Assembly (NCBI RefSeq): GCF_949628215.1
Contig: NW_027441285.1
Coordinates: 171,001 to 235,000, forward strand
Reading direction: 5' to 3'
Length of the DNA stretch: 64,000 bases
From: Phalacrocorax aristotelis
Lineage: Eukaryota; Chordata; Aves; Suliformes; Phalacrocoracidae
The notes under the pieces were generated by a model. That model saw nothing but the letters and a program-made list of their open reading frames with translations. It was not told where the DNA came from and searched no databases. Below, in pieces: positions 52,054 through 63,746 of this stretch. Both the position numbers and the translations under genes were made by a program. Positions within the stretch are counted from its first letter, which is position 1, and every line of letters starts with the position of its first letter.

Positions 52054-54204
52054 GTTGCGTAGGATCGAGGCAGGTGCCTCGGCAGCGTTACTAGGGCCCG
52101 GTGAGGCCCTAGTCGCGGGCACGGCGCCCATCGGGCGCTTCTCTTTTGGCGTCGCCAGCTTCCGGCGTGGATCGTTTTGGCGTCTCGGGTGGTCCTGGCC
52201 GGTGGTGGCGTGCCGCGCCGTTCCCGGCCGCGTGAGCGGCTCTGCTCGCTAGCTGTCGCTTTTAGGGATTGGCGCTTCTTCCTTGCATCTTCAGGGGCTG
52301 AGGTCTTGAAGGCGGGCTGCTTGCGCATCGGTCTTGTCAGTTTTGAGAGGAAGCGCTTGTCCCCGCCCGCAAAGGTCTCGTCGTTTTCTGGCGTGGCGCT
52401 AGGAGCACGCGAGGGTTCTGCGCGTGCTCCTCTTACCGGATGGAGGTTTTCTGTACGTGCGTCGTCTCTCTCGCCGAGCGACGTGGCTTGTCTTTTTGAG
52501 GCGTGTCGTTGTTGGCGTTCTGTGTAGGGCTTGTCTGTGGTTGTGGCGTCTTGGCTTGGAGCCGCCCTGCCCGGGGCTGTAGCGTCAGGGCGAGGTGGCA
52601 CAGGAGCGATGAGAGGCTATGGCTTATGCCTCAAAGTGCCTTGCTTCTGTGGGGGAAAAGATGTGTGGCCCTCTTAGCTCGAGCGGCCGTTGTCAGTGGG
52701 TGAGAAAAAGAATTCCCATGGTGTCTTGTGGCCTCCCAGGGGATGACGGTAGCTGTCTGGGAGAGGGAGCTCCTGCTTCAGCGGAGCAGAGAGCATCTCA
52801 AGGGCGTTCTGGCTTGGATGTGGGTCGGGCGTAATGCTTGGTTTACGGTGTTTAGATGGCAGAGCAGGCCTAGCTGGGCTCTCGATGGGCTTGCTACCTG
52901 GCAACAAGGCCTGTGGAACGGCTAAGCTGTTGCTGTTCGTTGAGGGGACTTGTTCGATCTTTTTGCAGATGCCGAGGGAGGAGTCGTGCAGGGCGACGGA
53001 GGAGGGCCGAGGATAGCGCTGCAAGCAGGTGAGTTGGTGCGTGGTGTATGTAGAGGGAAGTGGTGACCGATGGCTCTGCGAGTGCAGTATGGCATTAATA
53101 TTTGAGGGTGCATGTGGTGGGCCAAGCGGGATCCGGGCACCGGAGGGGAACTGCACGGGGTGAGCAATGTTAGGTGAGCTGAAGTAGGGCCGTGTCTCTT
53201 TGGGCGTTGCCGTTAGAGTCGTGAACGACCCATCTTTGTGTCTTGCAGGCGGTGGTCGAGCTTGAACGTGGCAGTTGGATCTGAGGGCGTCCAGGTGGGT
53301 GAGCTGGTGAGGGAAAGGTGCGAGTCTTAGACGGGGATTGGTGTGGGTAGCCTGCCACGTCTGCAGCCTCTGAGCAGGCGCCTTTCTGCTTGGATTTTTG
53401 CAGGTGCCGCAATCAGCCTTTAGAGGAGAGACGACGCACGGCGACGAGAGGTCCGAGAAGGTGAGGCGATTGCGCTCAAGGCGGTGGTTCCGTACCAAGG
53501 TGTTGTGTGGCAAGCGGGTTGGAGCGTTTCTGTTTGGTTTTTCAGATGGTGTGCAGCTGCCTTTGGGACCGGATGCGCGTTTGAGGTGAGCTGGGTCGCA
53601 GACGGGCGGGGTGTGGGGCTGGGGAGATCTTCCTTTGGAAGTGCAGCGGTAACATGGTCTCCTGGTATCCCTAGGGGCCACAAGGGAGGACAACAGTGTG
53701 AGTTGGGCACGGCCACAGAGCAAGTGAGCAGAGCAGCTGGGCGCATCTGAGGTAGACGGCTGCAGCGGCCCAGGTCTTTGTAGAGTGACGGGATGCTGAC
53801 TGACAGGGCTGTTGTGCGGGGCTTGTGATTGTTTTTATTTGTCAGATGACGAAGAGGCAGCTGGTGCCTGGAGGAGTGACGTGTGCTCGTCCATCAGAAG
53901 GAAGGGACGCGGGAGACTCCCGGCCCCTTGAAAGCTAAGTTGAGGCAACGGTGCTGGGGAAGGGGTTGGGGGAGCGAGGGGGGCACGGTTGGCTGTGGCA
54001 GGAAGGGGTTTTAAAGGGAGCGTAGGGGAGAGGGTTGTCTAGGAAGCAGTCCCCTTTGAGCAGGGGAACGGAGCGGGTTCCTCTGGAATATGACAGTAGC
54101 GTGCCCTGGGCAGGGCGGTTCCAGGCTGTGCGTGTCGTTGTGTAGTGCGTCTGTGTGTTTGGTGTTGGGTGTGTTTGACCGTTCTTGGGTCTCGGTTGTT
54201 CTTT
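52054..54204 (+). repeat. Array copy 4
   Basis: C variant at the GGG(T/C)TTGTCTG site, GCCTC, CCACGTCTGC near 53,356 (others have CCACTTCTGC), GACTCCC near 53,918, and TTTGTCAG instead of TTTTTCAG at the segment g acceptor near 53,838. Confidence 0.9.
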
Positions 54205-56355
54205 GTTGCGTAGGATCGAGGCAGGTGCCTCGGCAGCGTTACTAGGGCCCGGTGAGGCCCTAGTCGCGGGCACGGCGCCCATCGGGCGCTTCTCTTTTGG
54301 CGTCGCCAGCTTCCGGCGTGGATCGTTTTGGCGTCTCGGGTGGTCCTGGCCGGTGGTGGCGTGCCGCGCCGTTCCCGGCCGCGTGAGCGGCTCTGCTCGC
54401 TAGCTGTCGCTTTTAGGGATTGGCGCTTCTTCCTTGCATCTTCAGGGGCTGAGGTCTTGAAGGCGGGCTGCTTGCGCATCCGTCTTGTCAGTTTTGAGAG
54501 GAAGCGCTTGTCCCCGCCCGCAAAGGTCTCGTCGTTTTCTGGCGTGGCGCTAGGAGCACGCGAGGGTTCTGCGCGTGCTCCTCTTACCGGATGGAGGTTT
54601 TCTGTACGTGCGTCGTCTCTCTCGCCGAGCGACGTGGCTTGTCTTTTTGAGGCGTGTCGTTGTTGGCGTTCTGTGTAGGGCTTGTCTGTGGTTGTGGCGT
54701 CTTGGCTTGGAGCCGCCCTGCCCGGGGCTGTAGCGTCAGGGCGAGGTGGCACAGGAGCGATGAGAGGCTATGGCTTATGCCTCAAAGTGCCTTGCTTCTG
54801 TGGGGGAAAAGATGTGTGGCCCTCTTAGCTCGAGCGGCCGTTGTCAGTGGGTGAGAAAAAGAATTCCCATGGTGTCTTGTGGCCTCCCAGGGGATGACGG
54901 TAGCTGTCTGGGAGAGGGAGCTCCTGCTTCAGCGGAGCAGAGAGCATCTCAAGGGCGTTCTGGCTTGGATGTGGGTCGGGCGTAATGCTTGGTTTACGGT
55001 GTTTAGATGGCAGAGCAGGCCTAGCTGGGCTCTCGATGGGCTTGCTACCTGGCAACAAGGCCTGTGGAACGGCTAAGCTGTTGCTGTTCGTTGAGGGGAC
55101 TTGTTCGATCTTTTTGCAGATGCCGAGGGAGGAGTCGTGCAGGGCGACGGAGGAGGGCCGAGGATAGCGCTGCAAGCAGGTGAGTTGGTGCGTGGTGTAT
55201 GTAGAGGGAAGTGGTGACCGATGGCTCTGCGAGTGCAATATGGCATTAATATTTGAGGGTGCATGTGGTGGGCCAAGCGGGATCCGGGCACCGGAGGGGA
55301 ACTGCACGGGGTGAGCAATGTTAGGTGAGCTGAAGTAGGGCCGTGTCTCTTTGGGCGTTGCCGTTAGAGTCGTGAACGACCCATCTTTGTGTCTTGCAGG
55401 CGGTGGTCGAGCTTGAACGTGGCAGTTGGATCTGAGGGCGTCCAGGTGGGTGAGCTGGTGAGGGAAAGGTGCGAGTCTTAGACGGGGATTGGTGTGGGTA
55501 GCCTGCCACGTCTGCAGCCTCTGAGCAGGCGCCTTTCTGCTTGGATTTTTGCAGGTGCCGCAATCAGCCTTTAGAGGGGAGACGACGCACGGCGACGAGA
55601 GGTCCGAGAAGGTGAGGCGATTGCGCTCAAGGCGGTGGTTCCGTACCAAGGTGTTGTGTGGCAAGCGGGTTGGAGCGTTTCTGTTTGGTTTTTCAGATGG
55701 TGTGCAGCTGCCTTTGGGACCGGATGCGCGTTTGAGGTGAGCTGGGTCGCAGACGGGCGGGGTGTGGGGCTGGGGAGATCTTCCTTTGGAAGTGCAGCGG
55801 TAACATGGTCTCCTGGTATCCCTAGGGGCCACAAGGGAGGACAACAGTGTGAGTTGGGCACGGCCACAGAGCAAGTGAGCAGAGCAGCTGGGCGCATCTG
55901 AGGTAGACGGCTGCAGCGGCCCAGGTCTTTGTAGAGTGACGGGATGCTGACTGACAGGGCTGTTGTGCGGGGCTTGTGATTGTTTTTATTTTTCAGATGA
56001 CGAAGAGGCAGCTGGTGCCTGGAGGAGTGACGTGTGCTCGTCCATCAGAAGGAAGGGACGCGGGAGGCTCCCGGCCCCTTGAAAGCTAAGTTGAGGCAAC
56101 GGTGCTGGGGAAGGGGTTGGGGGAGCGAGGGGGGCACGGTTGGCTGTGGCAGGAAGGGGTTTTAAAGGGAGCATAGGGGAGAGGGTTGTCTAGGAAGCAG
56201 TCCCCTTTGAGCAGGGGAACGGAGCGGGTTCCTCTGGAATATGACAGTAGCGTGCCCTGGGCAGGGCGGTTCCAGGCTGTGCGTGTCGTTGTGTAGTGCG
56301 TCTGTGTGTTTGGTGTTGGGTGTGTTTGACCGTTCTTGGGTCTCGGTTGTTCTTT
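54205..56355 (+). repeat. Array copy 5
   Basis: C variant at the GGG(T/C)TTGTCTG site, GCCTC, GCATCCGTC near 54,477, CCACGTCTGC shared with copy 4, GGCTCCC near 56,070, and AGCATAGGGG near 56,170. Confidence 0.9.
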
Positions 56356-58506
56356 GTTGCGTAGGATCGAGGCAGGTGCCTCGGCAGCGTTACTAGGGCC
56401 CGGTGAGGCCCTAGTCGCGGGCACGGCGCCCATCGGGCGCTTCTCTTTTGGCGTCGCCAGCTTCCGGCGTGGATCGTTTTGGCGTCTCGGGTGGTCCTGG
56501 CCGGTGGTGGCGTGCCGCGCCGTTCCCGGCTGCGTGAGCGGCTCTGCTCGCTAGCTGTCGCTTTTAGGGATTGGCGCTTCTTCCTTGCATCTTCAGGGGC
56601 TGAGGTCTTGAAGGCGGGCTGCTTGCGCATCGGTCTTGTCAGTTTTGAGAGGAAGCGCTTGTCCCCGCCCGCAAAGGTCTCGTCGTTTTCTGGCGTGGCG
56701 CTAGGAGCACGCGAGGGTTCTGCGCGTGCTCCTCTTACCGGATGGAGGTTTTCTGTACGTGCGTCGTCTCTCTCGCCGAGCGACGTGGCTTGTCTTTTTG
56801 AGGCGTGTCGTTGTTGGCGTTCTGTGTAGGGTTTGTCTGTGGTTGTGGCGTCTTGGCTTGGAGCCGCCCTGCCCGGGGCTGTAGCGTCAGGGCGAGGTGG
56901 CACAGGAGCGATGAGAGGCTATGGCTTATGCCTCAAAGTGCCTTGCTTCTGTGGGGGAAAAGATGTGTGGCCCTCTTAGCTCGAGCGGCCGTTGTCAGTG
57001 GGTGAGAAAAAGAATTCCCATGGTGTCTTGTGGCCTCCCAGGGGATGACGGTAGCTGTCTGGGAGAGGGAGCTCCTGCTTCAGCGGAGCAGAGAGCATCT
57101 CAAGGGCGTTCTGGCTTGGATGTGGGTCGGGCGTAATGCTTGGTTTACGGTGTTTAGATGGCAGAGCAGGCCTAGCTGGGCTCTCGATGGGCTTGCTACC
57201 TGGCAACAAGGCCTGTGGAACGGCTAAGCTGTTGCTGTTCGTTGAGGGGACTTGTTCGATCTTTTTGCAGATGCCGAGGGAGGAGTCGTGCAGGGCGACG
57301 GAGGAGGGCCGAGGATAGCGCTGCAAGCAGGTGAGTTGGTGCGTGGTGTATGTAGAGGGAAGTGGTGACCGATGGCTCTGCGAGTGCAATATGGCATTAA
57401 TATTTGAGGGTGCATGTGGTGGGCCAAGCGGGATCCGGGCACCGGAGGGGAACTGCACGGGGTGAGCAATGTTAGGTGAGCTGAAGTAGGGCCGTGTCTC
57501 TTTGGGCGTTGCCGTTAGAGTCGTGAACGACCCATCTTTGTGTCTTGCAGGCGGTGGTCGAGCTTGAACGTGGCAGTTGGATCTGAGGGCGTCCAGGTGG
57601 GTGAGCTGGTGAGGGAAAGGTGCGAGTCTTAGACGGGGATTGGTGTGGGTAGCCTGCCACTTCTGCAGCCTCTGAGCAGGCGCCTTTCTGCTTGGATTTT
57701 TGCAGGTGCCGCAATCAGCCTTTAGAGGGGAGACGACGCACGGCGACGAGAGGTCCGAGAAGGTGAGGCGATTGCGCTCAAGGCGGTGGTTCCGTACCAA
57801 GGTGTTGTGTGGCAAGCGGGTTGGAGCGTTTCTGTTTGGTTTTTCAGATGGTGTGCAGCTGCCTTTGGGACCGGATGCGCGTTTGAGGTGAGCTGGGTCG
57901 CAGACGGGCGGGGTGTGGGGCTGGGGAGATCTTCCTTTGGAAGTGCAGCGGTAACATGGTCTCCTGGTATCCCTAGGGGCCACAAGGGAGGACAACAGTG
58001 TGAGTTGGGCACGGCCACAGAGCAAGTGAGCAGAGCAGCTGGGCGCATCTGAGGTAGACGGCTGCAGCGGCCCAGGTCTTTGTAGAGTGACGGGATGCTG
58101 ACTGACAGGGCTGTTGTGCGGGGCTTGTGATTGTTTTTATTTTTCAGATGACGAAGAGGCAGCTGGTGCCTGGAGGAGTGACGTGTGCTCGTCCATCAGA
58201 AGGAAGGGACGCGGGAGACTCCCGGCCCCTTGAAAGCTAAGTTGAGGCAACGGTGCTGGGGAAGGGGTTGGGGGAGCGAGGGGGGCACGGTTGGCTGTGG
58301 CAGGAAGGGGTTTTAAAGGGAGCGTAGGGGAGAGGGTTGTCTAGGAAGCAGTCCCCTTTGAGCAGGGGAACGGAGCGGGTTCCTCTGGAATATGACAGTA
58401 GCGTGCCCTGGGCAGGGCGGTTCCAGGCTGTGCGTGTCGTTGTGTAGTGCGTCTGTGTGTTTGGTGTTGGGTGTGTTTGACCGTTCTTGGGTCTCGGTTG
58501 TTCTTT
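56356..58506 (+). repeat. Array copy 6
   Basis: T variant at the GGG(T/C)TTGTCTG site and the CTGCG variant near 56,530, both shared with copy 1; GCCTC; GACTCCC near 58,220. Confidence 0.9.
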
Positions 58507-60657
58507 GTTGCGTAGGATCGAGGCAGGTGCCTCGGCAGCGTTACTAGGGCCCGGTGAGGCCCTAGTCGCGGGCACGGCGCCCATCGGGCGCTTCTCTTTT
58601 GGCGTCGCCAGCTTCCGGCGTGGATCGTTTTGGCGTCTCGGGTGGTCCTGGCCGGTGGTGGCGTGCCGCGCCGTTCCCGGCCGCGTGAGCGGCTCTGCTC
58701 GCTAGCTGTCGCTTTTAGGGATTGGCGCTTCTTCCTTGCATCTTCAGGGGCTGAGGTCTTGAAGGCGGGCTGCTTGCGCATCCGTCTTGTCAGTTTTGAG
58801 AGGAAGCGCTTGTCCCCGCCCGCAAAGGTCTCGTCGTTTTCTGGCGTGGCGCTAGGAGCACGCGAGGGTTCTGCGCGTGCTCCTCTTACCGGATGGAGGT
58901 TTTCTGTACGTGCGTCGTCTCTCTCGCCGAGCGACGTGGCTTGTCTTTTTGAGGCGTGTCGTTGTTGGCGTTCTGTGTAGGGCTTGTCTGTGGTTGTGGC
59001 GTCTTGGCTTGGAGCCGCCCTGCCCGGGGCTGTAGCGTCAGGGCGAGGTGGCACAGGAGCGATGAGAGGCTATGGCTTATGTCTCAAAGTGCCTTGCTTC
59101 TGTGGGGGAAAAGATGTGTGGCCCTCTTAGCTCGAGCGGCCGTTGTCAGTGGGTGAGAAAAAGAATTCCCATGGTGTCTTGTGGCCTCCCAGGGGATGAC
59201 GGTAGCTGTCTGGGAGAGGGAGCTCCTGCTTCAGCGGAGCAGAGAGCATCTCAAGGGCGTTCTGGCTTGGATGTGGGTCGGGCGTAATGCTTGGTTTACG
59301 GTGTTTAGATGGCAGAGCAGGCCTAGCTGGGCTCTCGATGGGCTTGCTACCTGGCAACAAGGCCTGTGGAACGGCTAAGCTGTTGCTGTTCGTTGAGGGG
59401 ACTTGTTCGATCTTTTTGCAGATGCCGAGGGAGGAGTCGTGCAGGGCGACGGAGGAGGGCCGAGGATAGCGCTGCAAGCAGGTGAGTTGGTGCGTGGTGT
59501 ATGTAGAGGGAAGTGGTGACCGATGGCTCTGCGAGTGCAATATGGCATTAATATTTGAGGGTGCATGTGGTGGGCCAAGCGGGATCCGGGCACCGGAGGG
59601 GAACTGCACGGGGTGAGCAATGTTAGGTGAGCTGAAGTAGGGCCGTGTCTCTTTGGGCGTTGCCGTCAGAGTCGTGAACGACCCATCTTTGTGTCTTGCA
59701 GGCGGTGGTCGAGCTTGAACGTGGCAGTTGGATCTGAGGGCGTCCAGGTGGGTGAGCTGGTGAGGGAAAGGTGCGAGTCTTAGACGGGGATTGGTGTGGG
59801 TAGCCTGCCACTTCTGCAGCCTCTGAGCAGGCGCCTTTCTGCTTGGATTTTTGCAGGTGCCGCAATCAGCCTTTAGAGGGGAGACGACGCACGGCGACGA
59901 GAGGTCCGAGAAGGTGAGGCGATTGCGCTCAAGGCGGTGGTTCCGTACCAAGGTGTTGTGTGGCAAGCGGGTTGGAGCGTTTCTGTTTGGTTTTTCAGAT
60001 GGTGTGCAGCTGCCTTTGGGACCGGATGCGCGTTTGAGGTGAGCTGGGTCGCAGACGGGCGGGGTGTGGGGCTGGGGAGATCTTCCTTTGGAAGTGCAGC
60101 GGTAACATGGTCTCCTGGTATCCCTAGGGGCCACAAGGGAGGACAACAGTGTGAGTTGGGCACGGCCACAGAGCAAGTGAGCAGAGCAGCTGGGCGCATC
60201 TGAGGTAGACGGCTGCAGCGGCCCAGGTCTTTGTAGAGTGACGGGATGCTGACTGACAGGGCTGTTGTGCGGGGCTTGTGATTGTTTTTATTTTTCAGAT
60301 GACGAAGAGGCAGCTGGTGCCTGGAGGAGTGACGTGTGCTCGTCCATCAGAAGGAAGGGACGCGGGAGACTCCCGGCCCCTTGAAAGCTAAGTTGAGGCA
60401 ACGGTGCTGGGGAAGGGGTTGGGGGAGCGAGGGGGGCACGGTTGGCTGTGGCAGGAAGGGGTTTTAAAGGGAGCGTAGGGGAGAGGGTTGTCTAGGAAGC
60501 AGTCCCCTTTGAGCAGGGGAACGGAGCGGGTTCCTCTGGAATATGACAGTAGCGTGCCCTGGGCAGGGCGGTTCCAGGCTGTGCGTGTCGTTGTGTAGTG
60601 CGTCTGTGTGTTTGGTGTTGGGTGTGTTTGACCGTTCTTGGGTCTCGGTTGTTCTTT
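58507..60657 (+). repeat. Array copy 7
   Basis: C variant at the GGG(T/C)TTGTCTG site, GTCTC near 59,081, GCATCCGTC near 58,779, GTCAGAGTCG near 59,665 (shared with copy 2), GACTCCC near 60,370. Confidence 0.9.
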
Positions 60658-61211
60658 GTTGCGTAGGATCGAGGCAGGTGCCTCGGCAGCGTTACTAGGG
60701 CCCGGTGAGGCCCTAGTCGCGGGCACGGCGCCCATCGGGCGCTTCTCTTTTGGCGTCGCCAGCTTCCGGCGTGGATCGTTTTGGCGTCTCGGGTGGTCCT
60801 GGCCGGTGGTGGCGTGCCGCGCCGTTCCCGGCCGCGTGAGCGGCTCTGCTCGCTAGCTGTCGCTTTTAGGGATTGGCGCTTCTTCCTTGCATCTTCAGGG
60901 GCTGAGGTCTTGAAGGCGGGCTGCTTGCGCATCCGTCTTGTCAGTTTTGAGAGGAAGCGCTTGTCCCCGCCCGCAAAGGTCTCGTCGTTTTCTGGCGTGG
61001 CGCTAGGAGCACGCGAGGGTTCTGCGCGTGCTCCTCTTACCGGATGGAGGTTTTCTGTACGTGCGTCGTCTCTCTCGCCGAGCGACGTGGCTTGTCTTTT
61101 TGAGGCGTGTCGTTGTTGGCGTTCTGTGTAGGGCTTGTCTGTGGTTGTGGCGTCTTGGCTTGGAGCCGCCCTGCCCGGGGCTGTAGAGTCAGGGCGAGGT
61201 GGCACAGGAGC
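60658..61211 (+). repeat. Array copy 8, truncated
   Basis: Only the CpG-rich quarter is present. It carries the GCATCCGTC variant like copies 5 and 7, and one private change (TGTAGAGTC for TGTAGCGTC). It joins directly to a diverged segment e end (ATTTGAG|GTGAAC). Confidence 0.9.
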
Positions 61212-61480
61212 ATTTGAGGTGAACTGGGTTGCAGAGAAGAGGGGTGTGGACCTGGTGATTTTTTTAGGAATGGCAATGGCAACTCTATGTGCTTTTATCT
61301 CTAGTGGCCGCAAAGGATGGTGACTGTCGAAGTGCAGCATGGGTAAGGAACAGGTAAGAGGAGAAGCTAGGTGCATGTGAGGTGGGGGATGTTGCGGGGT
61401 AGGTCCTTGTGCAGCGATGTGATGGTGACAATGCTATTGAGTGTGGATTGTTGTGGGGTTTTTTTTAGGTGAAGGAATAT
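61212..61480 (+). repeat. Diverged unit remnant after the array (segments e-g)
   Basis: Begins inside segment e (ATTTGAG|GTGAAC). Segment f follows at 61315-61353 (ATCTCTAG / GTAAGA), then a TTTTTTTTAG acceptor at 61468. It resembles units A1 and A2 more than the array copies, so the array expanded inside an older series of units. Confidence 0.6.
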
Positions 61481-63746
61481 ATGTTCCTCCCTTTGGTAAC
61501 CATCATCTTTGGGTGACTGCACGCTACTAAATTTCCTCTGACACTTGTACGGTTTAATGCACGTACTGTTGTATTAGTGTATGTATATGCCTGCACAGAT
61601 TCCTTCAGCTCTTTTTTTGTTGGAACATATCTATGTAGTTTCTATTGTGCAGTTCTTTATTGTTGTGTATCTGTATAGCTATCCTGTGTGGCTGAGTGTG
61701 TGTACCTAGGCACTTACCTCCGCTGCCTTGTACTGTTGCACATATGTAGTGCTTGTTGTACCCTGTTTGCCTGTTGTAGTTGAGTGAATGTCCATAGTTA
61801 ATCTACCACTGCAGCGTGGCGGAAGTATCTGCCCGTGTACATCATTGCTGCGTGTGATCGATTAGAGCTGGTGTTGTATCGTTGGATGTACATTCACACA
61901 TCCTTGCGTAGTGAGGTTGAGTGAATGCAGAAGTCAGTATTGGCTGCCTGTGTTCTATGGGTGAATGTAGTTTGAAATGAACCAAGGACACGGGTAGTTA
62001 CATATATTTTGTTGAAACTGTCTTTGATAAGGTTGTGCAGTTTGGGGTGTTCATGGTGTTTTGAGGGGTGGGTTTGGTGGTGGTAGCTAACAGCAAACTT
62101 CTTCCACAGGATTAAAACAAAAAATTAGAATAAAAAAACCCCAGCTGGGGGATTCTTTTTTCTCCCCCGGCTGGGTTTTTTTTTTTTCCCTGGTCCTGGC
62201 TGCTCTGTGAGGCGACGTTCATCGCCAATGTTTGGGCAGAGGTCAGGCTCTGGGACGGGGTTTTGGCAGGCAGGGCAATTTTTTGAGGCGCCTGGGAGCG
62301 GAGTTCCCAGGGAGCGCCGGAGGAGCAGGGCGACAGGTGGTGGGACCGGCTTGGTGGAGAGGAAGGAGTGATAGACACGGTGGGCAGATGAGCGGTCTGT
62401 TGGAAACCTTTGTGAGGTTGCCGGGTTGAATGTGTGTGTCAGTAGAGGTCTGATGTTCGGTGGTGTGGGGTGTTGTTGGAGATGTTCCTGTGGGGCTGAG
62501 ATGCAGTCTTTGAAGAGGCATAGAGATGGGGGAATTTCTGAATCTGGGTTTTGTCTTCCATGGCTGGTGCTGGTTTCCTGAAGTGTTTATAGGCATTCTA
62601 CAGCCAGTGTGTCAGGCAATGTGTAATACGCATGTTTGGGTGGCTGTCCCTCTAGGCATAGGGTTTTGTGTGCTGTCTGGGTATATGGCATTGAAGGGTT
62701 GATTTTTGGATGTATGATATGATAGGTCTAGCTCGGTGTTGATGAAATTGCATACAGTGGGTTTTGGGTATGGGGAGTTGGAGTAGGTGGCCATTGTTTA
62801 GGTGGGGCAGCTTGAGAATGATGTGGGTTTACGGTCATTGTGTATGCCTAGGGTGTAGCGAAGTACCTTCGGTGTGGTTAGCGTATGTTATAAGGATGCT
62901 GGTTTGTCTGTCATAGGGGTGTTGAAGTCTAAGGTCTGCAGAGATGAGAGAAGGCATGTTGTCAGCTGATCGGTAGTATGCGTCACAGAGGCAGTGTGGA
63001 TTGGAAGAGGAAAAGGTATATTAGCAAAGCAGTAAGTGGACTACATAAGGAGAGAGAGCTTTGTGCCTAAGGTAACAGGGTCTGAGGCTCAGGTGGTAAG
63101 CGCTTGCTAGGAGCCTAAAGGAGTTACAGTTGTAGTATAATTAGAGGACTAATGAGTAAGAGGTGACCCAATTAGTCGGGATGGGAAGTATTGGACCTAG
63201 GGAGGTAATGTTATCCTTGCAGAAGTGAATTATGGCAATGAGAGGAGACAGGTACTGCTCAGTAGATGAATGAACGGTAGAAATGGATTTATCCAGGGGG
63301 AAAAAGGAGTTTAAGTGTAGGACATGTTGTCTAATACAGTGATTGTATTAGTAACAGCAAATAACTGCATGGGCCTAAGTGCTACCCCTTGGCCTCAGAG
63401 CAAGGACAAGATTGAAGTGTGGATGTAGAGACGTGTACAAGCATGTAGAGGTGTTGCTGTGGAGCTAGGTAAGGAATAAGGGTAATGATGAAGTCGGTAT
63501 TGGAGGGAGAGGAGTGAGGCAGGCTGAGTAAATGTAGTTGTGTGAGGAGGAAAAGAAATGTTGCAGTAGTAGGTATTGTAAGTTGTGGAAACACATATGT
63601 TGTTTACATGCAGCGAGGGCAGTTAGGTGTGGGGAGGCAGGGCACTTTGTTACCATATCGTTAGCATGGGAAAACTTCAATGTGGTGTGGTAACAGAAAT
63701 GAAGGCCGTTAGGAGTTGTGCACATCATGCCTCTGTTACATTGCAG
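61481..63746 (+). other. Intron-like unique stretch
   Basis: No gene or known element. A G-rich part lies at 62,220-62,430 next to a long imperfect hairpin (62,132-62,182). Open frames up to 117 codons are unsupported. It ends in the acceptor CTCTGTTACATTGCAG. Confidence 0.4.
62132..62182. other. Long imperfect inverted repeat
   Basis: AAAAAAACCCCAGCTGGGGGA on the left pairs with TCCCCCGGCTGGGTTTTTTT on the right across a loop of about 10 bases. The paired arms are about 20 bp with one mismatch and one bulge, and a T run follows. It may fold in RNA; function unknown. Confidence 0.6.

Larger units (their letters stand above)
45601..61211 (+). repeat. Homogenised tandem array of a 2,151-bp unit, 7.26 copies
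   Basis: Eight successive starts at exact 2,151-bp steps (45601, 47752, 49903, 52054, 54205, 56356, 58507, 60658), the last copy cut off at 61,211. Copies differ by only a handful of substitutions per unit and no indels in the parts I compared. Each unit has a GC- and CpG-rich half (first ~650 bp) with two perfect hairpins, and a second half with exon-like segments b-g bounded by AG and GT. I saw one BamHI site (GGATCC) per unit. Antisense frames of 237 and 349 codons and many sense frames recur only because the copies are near-identical. Confidence 0.97.

Noticed and set aside
46221-60176. Repeated minus-strand open frames of 237 and 349 codons in the array
   Set aside because: They recur only because the copies are near-identical, run across predicted introns on the opposite strand, are Pro/Arg/Thr-rich low-complexity sequence and have no matching frame in the diverged units.
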